Assembly: GCF_030811595.1 (NCBI RefSeq)
Contig: NZ_JAUSRB010000002.1
Location: 1,240,001 to 1,304,000 of the forward strand
DNA from: Streptosporangium brasiliense
GTDB lineage: Bacteria > Actinomycetota > Actinomycetes > Streptosporangiales > Streptosporangiaceae
Direction of reading: 5' to 3'
DNA: 64,000 bases
Positions within the stretch are counted from its first letter, which is position 1. Every line of letters starts with the position of its first letter. Under the pieces are notes generated by a model. That model worked only from the letters and a program-made list of their open reading frames with translations, ran no database searches and was not told the DNA's origin. A program made the translations under genes and the position numbers. Shown here piece after piece: positions 35,792 through 44,066 of this stretch.

Positions 35792-35866
35792 GGATCAATC
35801 TTTCCAATCTCTATGCGGCCCCTTTCGGCGCGTGTTAACCCTATAATCTGAAATGAAAAACCGATT

Positions 35867-35889
35867 TAGGAATTCACCTAGGAATTCCT
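35867..35889. promoter_or_regulatory. duplicated TAGGAATTC element upstream of aviN
   Basis: TAGGAATTC occurs twice, 12 bp apart (35867-35875 and 35879-35887). The second copy lies in a perfect 10-bp palindrome, AGGAATTCCT. On the minus strand it lies 76-98 bp upstream of the aviN start, in AT-rich DNA that also holds a TATAGG box near 35840. Spacing fits an operator for a dimeric regulator. Confidence 0.5.
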
Positions 35890-35976
35890 GTCCGCCAGAT
35901 TTACGGACGTTTGTATGAGGCTTTCACGCGGCCCGCGGCGGTCGCGCGCGGGCCGCGGCGCCGCTGACATGCCGCA

Positions 35977-36007
35977 GGCCCGGGTCTTCGCGGTGAAGAC
36001 CCGGGCC
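35977..36007 (-). terminator. terminator of the halogenase-oxidase operon
   Basis: Perfect 13-bp inverted repeat GGCCCGGGTCTTC / GAAGACCCGGGCC with a 5-base loop, 42 nt beyond the multicopper oxidase stop on the minus strand. No T-run. Confidence 0.78.
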
Positions 36008-36049
36008 GGGGCGTGCGGCGGCGCCACGTCCCTGGGATCCGTCCAAGGA

Positions 36050-37528
36050 TCAGGGAACGATCTCCATCTGGGCCATCATGCCCAGCGCCGAGTGCTCCAG
36101 ATAATGGCAGTGATACATGTACCGCCCCGTATAAGGCGTCCGGAAGGTCATCTGGATGCGCACCGTCCCTCTCGGCGGGAGATACACGGTGTCCTTGAGC
36201 CCGGCGTCCTCGGGGAGCGGCGGGCCGCCGTCCCTGCTCAGCACCTGGAACTGCACCAGGTGCATGTGGAAGGGGTGGTCGAAGGGGATCGGTGTCACGT
36301 CCGCGTTGACGATCTCCCAGATCTCCGTGGCGCCCTGCTTGACCTGCAGGTCCACCCGGTCCGGGTCGAACGGCCTGCCGTTGACCAGGCCGACCGGCGG
36401 CCTGGCCGACATGTCGAAGCTCATCGACACCTGACGCTCGACCGTGGCGGCGCCGAGCGCGGGCAGCGGGACCAGCTCGGCGGGCACGCTGCTGCGATCC
36501 CGTCCGTGCGCGGCCGACACGTCGAAGCGCAGGATCGGGTTCTCCCCCTCGTACAGGTACAGCGGGCTGTCGTCCAGCCGCCCGGAGAAGTCCACCACGA
36601 TCTCCACCCGCTCACCGGAGGAGATCACCAGCTCCTCCCGTGACACCGGCGCGGGGAGCAGCCCCCCGTCCGAGGCGATCTTCGTCATCGGCACGCCGCC
36701 CATGTTCAGCCGGAAGACGTGCTTGAGGGAGGCGTTGAGCAGCCGGAACCGGTATTTGCGCGCGGCGACCGGGAAGTACGGCTGCGCCTTGCCGTTGGCC
36801 AGGACGGTCGTCCGGTTGTCGGGGTGGCCGAAGACCAGGGCGCCCTTCTCGTCGAACTGGGCGTTGCGCAGCATGATGGGCACGTCGTACTTGCCGCTGG
36901 GCAGGTTGAGGCGTTTCTCCGCCTTGTCGTGGATCAGGTAGAAGCCGTGCAGGCCGCGGTAGACGTGGTCGGCCTCCAGGCCGTGCGTGTGGTCGTGGTA
37001 CCACAACGTCGCGCCGCGCTGCGTGTTCGGGTAGTCGTACACCCGGGTCGCCCCGGGTGCGATGAGGTCCATGGGATGGCCGTCGTTGGCCGCCGACACG
37101 TGGCCGCCGTGCAGGTGCACGTTGGTCAGCTGGTCCAGCTCGTTGACGAAGGCGACCTTCACCGGGCGGCCCGCCCTGGCCCGGATGGTCGGGCCGACGA
37201 ACTGCCCGCCGTAGGTGAGCGCGGGGGTGCGCAGGCCGGGGATGATGTCCACCTCCGCCGCCCGGATGGGCAACGTGTAGGTGTCCACGCCCCCCGTCGT
37301 CCGCGAGGGCCTGAGCACGGGCGGCACGGGCATCCGCTCGGTGAACGGGGTGAAGGTCACGTGCGTGGCGCCCACCGTGCCGGCGGAGGGCTGTGGCACG
37401 TGGCCGCCGTGGTGCCCCTGGTGCCCGATCCCGGACAGGGCCGTCGGGGTGTCCCCAAGGAAGCGCAGCACTGCGCCACCGCCCAACGCGGTGACGCCGA
37501 ACGCGAGTAAGCGCCGTCGGTTCAGCAT
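36050..37528 (-). CDS. Tat-exported multicopper oxidase
   Basis: 492-aa three-domain multicopper oxidase. A twin-arginine signal (NRRRLLAFG, hydrophobic stretch to about residue 30) indicates folded export by Tat. The copper motifs are complete: HLHGGH (about 138-143), WYHDHTHG (177-184), HPFHMHL near 430, and HCHYLEHSALGM near 475 with the type 1 Cys-His. The mature N-terminus is His-rich (GHQGHHGGH). It oxidises phenols, metals or similar reductants using O2. It lies 26 bp after the halogenase gene with its own AGGAA site, so co-transcription is likely. I do not know it as a standard orthosomycin gene. Confidence 0.9.
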   Translation of the reverse strand: MLNRRRLLAFGVTALGGGAVLRFLGDTPTALSGIGHQGHHGGHVPQPSAGTVGATHVTFTPFTERMPVPPVLRPSRTTGGVDTYTLPIRAAEVDIIPGLRTPALTYGGQFVGPTIRARAGRPVKVAFVNELDQLTNVHLHGGHVSAANDGHPMDLIAPGATRVYDYPNTQRGATLWYHDHTHGLEADHVYRGLHGFYLIHDKAEKRLNLPSGKYDVPIMLRNAQFDEKGALVFGHPDNRTTVLANGKAQPYFPVAARKYRFRLLNASLKHVFRLNMGGVPMTKIASDGGLLPAPVSREELVISSGERVEIVVDFSGRLDDSPLYLYEGENPILRFDVSAAHGRDRSSVPAELVPLPALGAATVERQVSMSFDMSARPPVGLVNGRPFDPDRVDLQVKQGATEIWEIVNADVTPIPFDHPFHMHLVQFQVLSRDGGPPLPEDAGLKDTVYLPPRGTVRIQMTFRTPYTGRYMYHCHYLEHSALGMMAQMEIVP

Positions 37529-37554
37529 GTGAGTTCCTACCGGGGGTCGGGGCT

Positions 37555-39003
37555 TCAGCTCAGCGGCCGGGTCCGCCCGATGCCCAGCGTGGGGCTGGTC
37601 CTCAGGTACAGGCCGGTGGTGGAGTCGAACAGGTCGTGGGCGTCGAGCTTGCCGGGCGCCTCGCTGACGGGCGCGTTCAACGTGTTGGCCGAGGCCATGA
37701 GGCGGGCCTGCTCGGCGGCGAGGAACAGCTGCTGGACCGAGTTGTCCTGATCCGCGGTGGGCTGGGCGATGCCCTCGTGCCGGCCCTCCGCGGCGTCGTC
37801 CATGTCGGCGATCCCGGCGACGAGCTGGGCGAACGCCCTCGCCCCGTCGACCTTCTCGTACTCGGTGTCGGCCCTGTCGTGCACCAGCGCGTCGGCCAGC
37901 CCGAAGTAGGACTCCTTGCCCGCCTGCTGCTGGTAGACGCCCGCGACCAGGGTGAACAGGCGCTCGTAGGCGTTGCGGTAGAGGGACTCGTAGAAGGCGC
38001 GGGCCTCCTCCTCGCTGACGTCGCCGTTGAGCGTGCCCATGATGGACGCGGCGGCGAGCATGCCGCTGTAGAGCGCCAGGTGCACGCCGGTGGACAGCAG
38101 CGGGTCGAGGAAGCAGGCGCTGTCGCCCGCGGCGAAGTATCCGGGCCCGCAGAAGCTGTCGGCGACGTAGGAGAAGTCCTGCTCGACCCGGACGCCGGGC
38201 TGGTAGGTCCCGTTCTTGAGCAGGTCGCGCACCGAGGGCGACTCCTCGACCAGCGACGCGAGCATCGCTTCGAGGGACTCGTGCGCCTTGCGCCGCTCCA
38301 GGAACCGCGTCTGGTGGGTGACGAACCCGACGCTGTAGCGGTCGCCGCGCAGCGGGATCACCCAGTACCAGCCGTCAGGGGCCGAGATCACGTTGATGCC
38401 GCCGGCCGGGGAGCCGGGGAGCAGCGACCCGCCCTGCCAGTAGCCCCAGATGGCGACGTTCTTGAACGTCTCGGTCGGACGGCGGTTCTTGAAGTGCTGC
38501 GAGGGGATCAGCCCGGCGCGCCCCGACGCGTCGACCACGAAGTCGAACTCGGTGGTGCGCAGCTCGCCGGACTCGGGATCGGCCCACTCGGCCGCGACGG
38601 CGCGGTCGCCGTCGAACAGCACCCTCTTCACCGTGGCGCCCTGGACGATCTCGGCGCCCTGTTTCGCGGCGTTGTTCAGCAGGACGTGGTCGAATTCGTC
38701 GCGATCGACCTGCCAGGACCGCACACCGGGACCGAAGATCTTCGACCAGTCGATCGCCCAGTCCTCCTTGCCCCAGCGCAGCATCACGCCGTTCTTCTCG
38801 GTGTAGCCGCAGGCGTCGACCTCGTCCAGCGCACCCACGTAATCGACGATCGTCCGGCACGAGGAGGCGATGGACTCGCCGATGTGGTAGCGGGGGAACG
38901 TCTCCTTCTCCAGCAATCGCACCGACAGACCCGCTCTGGCGAGCAGGGCCGCGGCGGTCGATCCGGCCGGGCCTCCGCCGATGACCAAGACTGTGCTGGG
39001 CAT
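37555..39003 (-). CDS. aviH: FAD-dependent phenol halogenase (AviH-like)
   Basis: 482-aa flavoprotein halogenase. FAD motif GGGPAGS at residues 9-15, the family stretch FPRYHIGES (37-45), and the halogenase signature WYWVIP (212-217). The sequence resembles phenolic/pyrrole halogenases rather than the tryptophan type. It would chlorinate the orsellinate ring, probably twice, to give dichloroisoeverninic acid as AviH does. ATG 39003 is chosen because GGAG stands four bases upstream and the flavin motif follows at once. Divergent from the methyltransferase at 39198. Confidence 0.92.
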   Translation of the reverse strand: MPSTVLVIGGGPAGSTAAALLARAGLSVRLLEKETFPRYHIGESIASSCRTIVDYVGALDEVDACGYTEKNGVMLRWGKEDWAIDWSKIFGPGVRSWQVDRDEFDHVLLNNAAKQGAEIVQGATVKRVLFDGDRAVAAEWADPESGELRTTEFDFVVDASGRAGLIPSQHFKNRRPTETFKNVAIWGYWQGGSLLPGSPAGGINVISAPDGWYWVIPLRGDRYSVGFVTHQTRFLERRKAHESLEAMLASLVEESPSVRDLLKNGTYQPGVRVEQDFSYVADSFCGPGYFAAGDSACFLDPLLSTGVHLALYSGMLAAASIMGTLNGDVSEEEARAFYESLYRNAYERLFTLVAGVYQQQAGKESYFGLADALVHDRADTEYEKVDGARAFAQLVAGIADMDDAAEGRHEGIAQPTADQDNSVQQLFLAAEQARLMASANTLNAPVSEAPGKLDAHDLFDSTTGLYLRTSPTLGIGRTRPLS

Positions 39004-39197
39004 TGAGCTCCGATCATAAAGTTCGCAACGGCCTGAATGGCGCGGGCTACGTGAATAGACGCCCACTCTACGTGTCGCCGAAAATTGGGATCAATAACCC
39101 GTGAAAGGTCTAGTAGAACCGCTAGTGCGGCGCCATCACCCTAGGTCGGACCGGCGACGATTGCTATCGTTGGCCCTCCATCCCGTAAGGAAAACCA
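39004..39197. promoter_or_regulatory. divergent promoter region, halogenase / methyltransferase
   Basis: 194 bp between divergent starts. It contains two CTAGT elements 13 bp apart (39108-39125) and CCCTAGG near 39141. GTAAGGAAAA precedes the ATG at 39198. Promoters for both genes are expected; exact boxes were not assigned. Confidence 0.5.
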
Positions 39198-40136
39198 ATG
39201 GACGACGAGTATGGCCGGAGCCCGCTCTGGGAACGGTACGGCAGGACCAAAGTGACGAAGGAGGCCGTCGCCGACCTGGCCAACTTCAAGTCCAACGAGG
39301 TGAACTTCAAAATGGCCCTCTGGGATCCAGGGGTCAATGGCGTGAGGTATCTGAAGACCTTGGTCTTCAATCTGAGCGCCGGCCTGAGCGAGGCCAACCG
39401 GGCCAGGCTCCGCAGAATTCACAACCGTGAAGTGGGAAATCCCATCGCCGTCAGATACGACGGTGAAACGATCTGCATGGACTATTTACAGGCCGTGTTC
39501 GAGGTGGAGTTCCTGGCCGGCCACCTCGACCTGGACGGATCGGCGGTCCTGGAGATCGGCGCGGGGTACGGCCGGACCTGCCACGCGATCATGTCCAACC
39601 ACGATCTCGCCTCCTACCACATAGTCGATCTGGAGAACTCGATCCAGCTCTGCCGGGCCTACCTGGGGACGGTGCTGGAGGAGGAGCGGTTCGCGAGGAT
39701 CCACTTCCACTCCGTGGACGAGGCGGGCGGAGTCGACGCCCTGTTCCGGGACCTGAGTTTCGACCTGTGCATCAACATCGACTCGTTCGCCGAGATGAAC
39801 GCGCGGACGGTACGCGCCTACCTCGACCGCATCGCGGTGACCTGCCGCCACCTCTACGTGAACAATCCGGTCGGGAAGTATCTGGACAAGAGCCTGGACG
39901 GCCACTCCCAGGGGGACGAAGTCGTCGCCCTGGCGCTGAGCACCGGGCCGCTGCGGGACGTCATCGACATCCACGACAACCGCGCGGTCGAGGCGCAGTC
40001 GCGCAAGTTCGTCACCGCCTACAGGCCGGGCGACGGCTGGCGGTGCGTCGCCGAGGGCCGGTCCGTTCCGTGGACCTACTACTGGCAGGCGCTCTACCGC
40101 AACGACAGAGGCGTCGGCGGATGGCCCGGCCGCTGA
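39198..40136 (+). CDS. putative sugar O-methyltransferase
   Basis: 312-aa class I methyltransferase with SAM motif VLEIGAGYGRTCHAIM near residue 117. The N-terminal half (FKSNEVNFKMALWDPGVNGVR...) is of the type seen in putative sugar O-methyltransferases of surface-polysaccharide loci. The catalytic region is NIDSFAEMN. Leu97 is a TTA codon, so translation may depend on bldA tRNA. ATG has AAGGA eight bases upstream. The 3' end overlaps the next gene by 16 bp. Confidence 0.8.
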   Translation: MDDEYGRSPLWERYGRTKVTKEAVADLANFKSNEVNFKMALWDPGVNGVRYLKTLVFNLSAGLSEANRARLRRIHNREVGNPIAVRYDGETICMDYLQAVFEVEFLAGHLDLDGSAVLEIGAGYGRTCHAIMSNHDLASYHIVDLENSIQLCRAYLGTVLEEERFARIHFHSVDEAGGVDALFRDLSFDLCINIDSFAEMNARTVRAYLDRIAVTCRHLYVNNPVGKYLDKSLDGHSQGDEVVALALSTGPLRDVIDIHDNRAVEAQSRKFVTAYRPGDGWRCVAEGRSVPWTYYWQALYRNDRGVGGWPGR

Positions 40137-41086
40137 TCACGGTGCTCGGCGCCTCGGGGTTCGTGGGCTCCGCCGTTCTGGCGGCGCTCGCCGAGCGCCC
40201 GGTCAGCGTGCGGGCCGTCTCTCGCAGGCCGGCCGCGGTGCCCGCCGCCGGTCCGGCCGAGTTCGAGGTGCGCACGGCCGACCTCACCGACGCCGAGAGC
40301 CTCGCGGAGGCGGTGGCCGGGTCCGACGCGGTGATCCATCTCGTGCTCGACGCCTCCGGCTGGCGCGGGGCCGACGACGACTCCGCGACCGCGCGGGTGA
40401 ACGTGGACGTGATGCGCGACCTCGTCGGGTGCCTGCGGGCGGGCCGTGGGGGACGTCCCCCGGTGGTCGTGTCCGCCGGTTCGGTCTCCCAGGTGGGTCC
40501 GCCGCCCAGGTCACCGATCGACGGCACCGAGCCCGACCGTCCCCAGACCTCCTACGACCGCCAGAAGCAGTCGGCGGAGGGCCTGCTCAAACGCGCCTCG
40601 CACGCGGGGACCGTCCGCGGCGTCTCCCTGCGGTTGCCCACGGTGTTCGGCGACGGCCCCGACCGGGGCGTGCTGGCGACGATGGCACGCCGCGCACTGG
40701 CCGGTGAGGCGCTCACCATGTGGCATGACGGCACGGTCGAGAGAGAGCTGCTCTACGTCCACGACGTGGCCGACGCCTTCGTCGCGGCACTCGACCACGC
40801 GGACGCCCTGGCCGGCGGGCACTGGCTCCTCGGGCGCGGCCGGGGCGAACGGATCGGCGACGTCTTCCGGACCATCGCCGGCCTCGTGTCCGCGCATACG
40901 GAGCGCCCGCCGGTCCCGGTCGTCTCCGTCCCGCCGCCCGCGGACGCCCGGCGGACCGACTTCCACAGCGTGGTGGTCGACTCGTCGGCGTTCCGCGCGG
41001 TCACGGGGTGGCGGCCCCGGGTGCCGCTGCGCGAGGCCCTCACCCGCATGGTGCGCGCCCTGGCCGGAAGCCCGCCTCGATCTTGA
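40121..41086 (+). CDS. NDP-sugar 4-ketoreductase (extended SDR)
   Basis: 321-aa extended SDR: GASGFVGSAV at the N-terminus, VSAGSVSQVG and SYDRQK (YxxxK). Related proteins (TylCIV/EvaE type) reduce C-4 of branched or amino deoxysugars. Standing beside the 3,5-epimerase, C-methyltransferase, aminotransferase and nitrososynthase genes, it is the candidate last reductase for evernosamine/evernitrose. Its 3' end overlaps the convergent epimerase gene by 47 bp, so no terminator fits between them. Confidence 0.82.
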   Translation: MARPLITVLGASGFVGSAVLAALAERPVSVRAVSRRPAAVPAAGPAEFEVRTADLTDAESLAEAVAGSDAVIHLVLDASGWRGADDDSATARVNVDVMRDLVGCLRAGRGGRPPVVVSAGSVSQVGPPPRSPIDGTEPDRPQTSYDRQKQSAEGLLKRASHAGTVRGVSLRLPTVFGDGPDRGVLATMARRALAGEALTMWHDGTVERELLYVHDVADAFVAALDHADALAGGHWLLGRGRGERIGDVFRTIAGLVSAHTERPPVPVVSVPPPADARRTDFHSVVVDSSAFRAVTGWRPRVPLREALTRMVRALAGSPPRS

Positions 41087-41660
41087 CGCACGTCCGGTAG
41101 TCCGGCAGCAGGCCGGCGGCCAGGGCCTGGTCGAGGCGGGGCGCCGTCCGGTCCCGGTCGGACAGGACGGGCTCGACGTCCTCGGGGATGGGCAGGTTCA
41201 GCGCGGGGTCGAACGGCGACAGCGCCAGCTCGTTCTCCGGCACGTACTCCTGGGACAGGGTGTAGGACATCATGCTGTCGTCCTCCAGCGCGACGAACAG
41301 GTGGCCGACGCCCACCGGGAGGTAGAGCGAGCGGCGGTCCCGGGAGTCGAGGACGACGGCGTCCCACCGCCCGAACGTGGGGGACCCGACCCGCACGTCG
41401 ACGACCATGTCGAGCACCCTGCCCCGCGGGCAGTGGACGTGCTTGGCGGTGCCGGGTGGCGCCGCCGTGAAGTGCAGGCCCCGGACCACGCCCCGGCGGG
41501 AGACGCTGTAGCTGAGCTGCCGCGCCGGGAACAGCGGGTATCCGACCGTCTCGACGAACGCCGACTCCTCGTACGGTGACAGGAAGACCCCCCGGTGGTC
41601 CGGGAAGACGGTCGGGGTGAAGGCGAACGCGCCCTCGACCGCCAGCTCGCGTGCGTGCAT
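41040..41660 (-). CDS. dTDP-4-keto-6-deoxyhexose 3,5- (or 5-) epimerase
   Basis: 206-aa RmlC-type cupin. The catalytic His region is VVRGLHFTAAPPGTAKHVHC and the conserved tyrosine lies in MSYTLSQEYVP. It inverts C-5 (and C-3) to move the sugar to the L series, as required for L-evernitrose. Six bases downstream of the C-methyltransferase stop, so in the same operon. The tail lies inside the 3' end of the convergent ketoreductase gene. Confidence 0.9.
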   Translation of the reverse strand: MHARELAVEGAFAFTPTVFPDHRGVFLSPYEESAFVETVGYPLFPARQLSYSVSRRGVVRGLHFTAAPPGTAKHVHCPRGRVLDMVVDVRVGSPTFGRWDAVVLDSRDRRSLYLPVGVGHLFVALEDDSMMSYTLSQEYVPENELALSPFDPALNLPIPEDVEPVLSDRDRTAPRLDQALAAGLLPDYRTCVKIEAGFRPGRAPCG

Positions 41661-41666
41661 GTCGGC

Positions 41667-42917
41667 TCAGCTCTCCACGTGAACCCTGGGAACGTAGAGG
41701 ATCCACCGGCCACCGGCCCTGCGGAACTCCTGCTCCTTGGCCATGATCTCGTCCGCGTGGTTCCAGGCGAACAGCAGCGCGTAGTCGGCGGCGGAGGCGG
41801 AGAACGCCTCTGCCGGCCGGACCGGGATGTGCGCCCCGGGGGTCAGCCGGCCCTGCTTCGTCGGCGTCGTGTCGCAGACCCACGAAACCAGCTCGGGTCC
41901 GATGCCGCAGAAGTTGGTCACGGTCGCGCTCTTGGCGGTCGCGCCGTAGGCGACGACCCGCTTCCCCTCCGCCTTCAGCCGCCGGAGCAGGGCGAGCAGG
42001 TCGTCGCGGATGCCGTTGACGTCGGCCGCGAAACGGCCCAGCCGCTCCGGGCTCGCGACGCGGCGGTCCTCCTCCTCGGCGATCAGCCGGGCGACGCTTC
42101 CGGCGGGCCTGCGGGCCCCGGCCCGCGCGATCGTGTAGCGCACCTCGCCACCGTGCACCGGCAGCCGCTCCACGTCGACCAGCTCGAACCCGAAGCGCCC
42201 GGCCATCGCCTGCACCGAGCGCGCGGTGAAGAAGAAGAAGTGCTCGTCGTAGATCTGGTCGAACGACGTCTTCTCCAGGATGTCCCCCAGGTAGGGGTCC
42301 TCGAAGACGAAGACGCCGTCGGGGGCGAGCAGCGCGTCGACCCCCTGGAAGACAGACTTCAGGTAGGGGATGTGGCAGATCGTGTTGGCCGCGTAGATGA
42401 CGTCGGCCGGGCCCTCGGCCGCACGGACCTCGACCGCGGTCGACTCCTCGAAGAAGTCGCCACGCACCCGCAGGCCGCCCGCCCTGGCCACGTCGGCCAC
42501 CTTCCCGGACGGCTCGAACCCCAGGTGCCGGACGCCGGCCTCGTGGATGGTCCGCAGCAGCACCCCGTCGTTGGAGCCGATCTCGACCATGAAGGGATCG
42601 GGCCCGGTCAGCTCGGTCTCCAGAAAGCGGCGCGCGGTGTGCGCGAAGTGTTTCTGCATCACCGACGACCCGGACGAGTAATACGGGTAGTCCTCGTGGA
42701 ACATCTTCTCCCGCGGGACCTCCTCCATCAGCTGGACCATCGTGCACGCCTCGCACACGCCGACCGAGAGATGGAAGAAGAACTCCCCGGCCAGGTCCGG
42801 CTCGCTGAGGAATCGGTCGGAGAGCGGCTGGCGGCCGAGGTCGAGGAACTCCACGACGGTGCCCTCGCACACCCGGCACGTGCCCGTGGGCCGTGTCCCT
42901 CCAGCAGCAGCAGACAT
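41667..42917 (-). CDS. sugar C-3 methyltransferase (TylCIII/EvaC type)
   Basis: 416-aa SAM methyltransferase. The N-terminal zinc site is Cys14, Cys17, Cys55 and Cys58; the SAM motif is MVEIGSNDGVLL; the C-terminal domain carries AYGATAKSATV. This is the architecture of NDP-3-amino- or 3-hydroxy-4-ketosugar C-3 methyltransferases. Evernitrose has a C-methyl on the nitrogen-bearing C-3, so the gene fits the nitrosugar block. ATG 42917 is six bases after AAGGAG; ATG 42920 is also possible. Downstream of the aminotransferase, gap 17 bp. Confidence 0.9.
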   Translation of the reverse strand: MSAAAGGTRPTGTCRVCEGTVVEFLDLGRQPLSDRFLSEPDLAGEFFFHLSVGVCEACTMVQLMEEVPREKMFHEDYPYYSSGSSVMQKHFAHTARRFLETELTGPDPFMVEIGSNDGVLLRTIHEAGVRHLGFEPSGKVADVARAGGLRVRGDFFEESTAVEVRAAEGPADVIYAANTICHIPYLKSVFQGVDALLAPDGVFVFEDPYLGDILEKTSFDQIYDEHFFFFTARSVQAMAGRFGFELVDVERLPVHGGEVRYTIARAGARRPAGSVARLIAEEEDRRVASPERLGRFAADVNGIRDDLLALLRRLKAEGKRVVAYGATAKSATVTNFCGIGPELVSWVCDTTPTKQGRLTPGAHIPVRPAEAFSASAADYALLFAWNHADEIMAKEQEFRRAGGRWILYVPRVHVES

Positions 42918-42934
42918 CATGATCTCCTTAACCG

Positions 42935-44056
42935 TCAGAGTGTCGCCAGCACCTCGCGCAGCGCGCCGATCACCTTGTCCTGGAGGTCGATCGGCATCGA
43001 GGGGTACATGGGGAGAGAGAAGATTTCCTTCGCCAGCCGTTCGGTGACGGGCAGTGAGCCGTCCGCGTATCCGAGACGCGAGAAACCCGTCATGGTGTGA
43101 ACCGGCCAGGGGTAGCTGATGTTCAGCAGAATATCGTGATTCTTGAGCTGTTCGATGATTCTGTCGCGCTGTGGATGGCGCACCACGTAGAGGTAATAGA
43201 CGTGTTCGTTTCCGGCGGTCACCGGCGGCAGCACGAGACCGGTCGATCCGATGACGTCGCGCAATCCCTCGGCATAACGGGCGGCCACCGCGCGGCGGCC
43301 CGCGATGTAATCGTCGAGGCGCCGGAGTTTCCGCCGCAAAATCTCCGCCTGCACCTCGTCCAGACGGCAGTTGTGACCGGGCGTCTGGACGACGTAATAA
43401 ACTCTGTCCATTCCGTAATAGCGCAGCTGCCGCAGGCTCCGCTCGACGGCCGGGTCGCCGGTCACGACCGCGCCGCCGTCCCCGTAGGCGCCCAGCACCT
43501 TGGTGGGGTAGAAGGAGAACATGGCGGCGGTGCCCATCGTGCCGGCGGTCCGGCCGTGGTGGCGGGCGCCGTGCGCCTGGGCGCAGTCCTCCAGGACGGA
43601 CAGGCCGTGCTCGGCGGCCAGCCTTTCGAGCGGGGCCATCTCCACGCACTGGCCGTACAGGTGCACCGGGAGCAGCACCTTGGTCCGCGCGGTGATCGCG
43701 TCGGCCACCAGGCCGGAGTCCATCAGGTAGTCGTCCTCGCGCACGTCGACGAAGACCGGCGTGGCGCCCACGGCGTCGATCGCCAGGACCGTCGGGGCCG
43801 CCGTGTTGGAGACGGTGATCACCTCGTCGCCGGGGCCGACGCCCAGCGCCTGCAGGGCCAGCTTGATGGCGTTGGTGCCGTTGTCCACCCCCACGCAGTG
43901 GGGCATGCCGTGGTAGGCGGCGAATTCCTCCTCGAAGCGCCGGACGCTCTCGCCGAGCACGAGGTTTCCGGACTCGAAAACCGTCTCCACCGCGTCGAGG
44001 AGATCGGTCCGCTCCTTTTCGTATTCCGGCAGATAGTCCCACACTCGAATAGCCAT
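42935..44056 (-). CDS. DegT/DnrJ/EryC1 sugar 3-aminotransferase
   Basis: 373-aa PLP-dependent sugar aminotransferase. The PLP lysine Lys186 is in [16 protein letters not shown], with EDCAQAHGA carrying the cofactor-ring Asp. It aminates a 3-keto-4,6-deoxysugar, giving the amino sugar that the nitrososynthase oxidises. Ten bases separate it from the nitrososynthase gene upstream. ATG 44056 has GGGAGG five bases ahead. Confidence 0.92.
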   Translation of the reverse strand: MAIRVWDYLPEYEKERTDLLDAVETVFESGNLVLGESVRRFEEEFAAYHGMPHCVGVDNGTNAIKLALQALGVGPGDEVITVSNTAAPTVLAIDAVGATPVFVDVREDDYLMDSGLVADAITARTKVLLPVHLYGQCVEMAPLERLAAEHGLSVLEDCAQAHGARHHGRTAGTMGTAAMFSFYPTKVLGAYGDGGAVVTGDPAVERSLRQLRYYGMDRVYYVVQTPGHNCRLDEVQAEILRRKLRRLDDYIAGRRAVAARYAEGLRDVIGSTGLVLPPVTAGNEHVYYLYVVRHPQRDRIIEQLKNHDILLNISYPWPVHTMTGFSRLGYADGSLPVTERLAKEIFSLPMYPSMPIDLQDKVIGALREVLATL

Positions 44057-44066
44057 GTTCGCCTCC

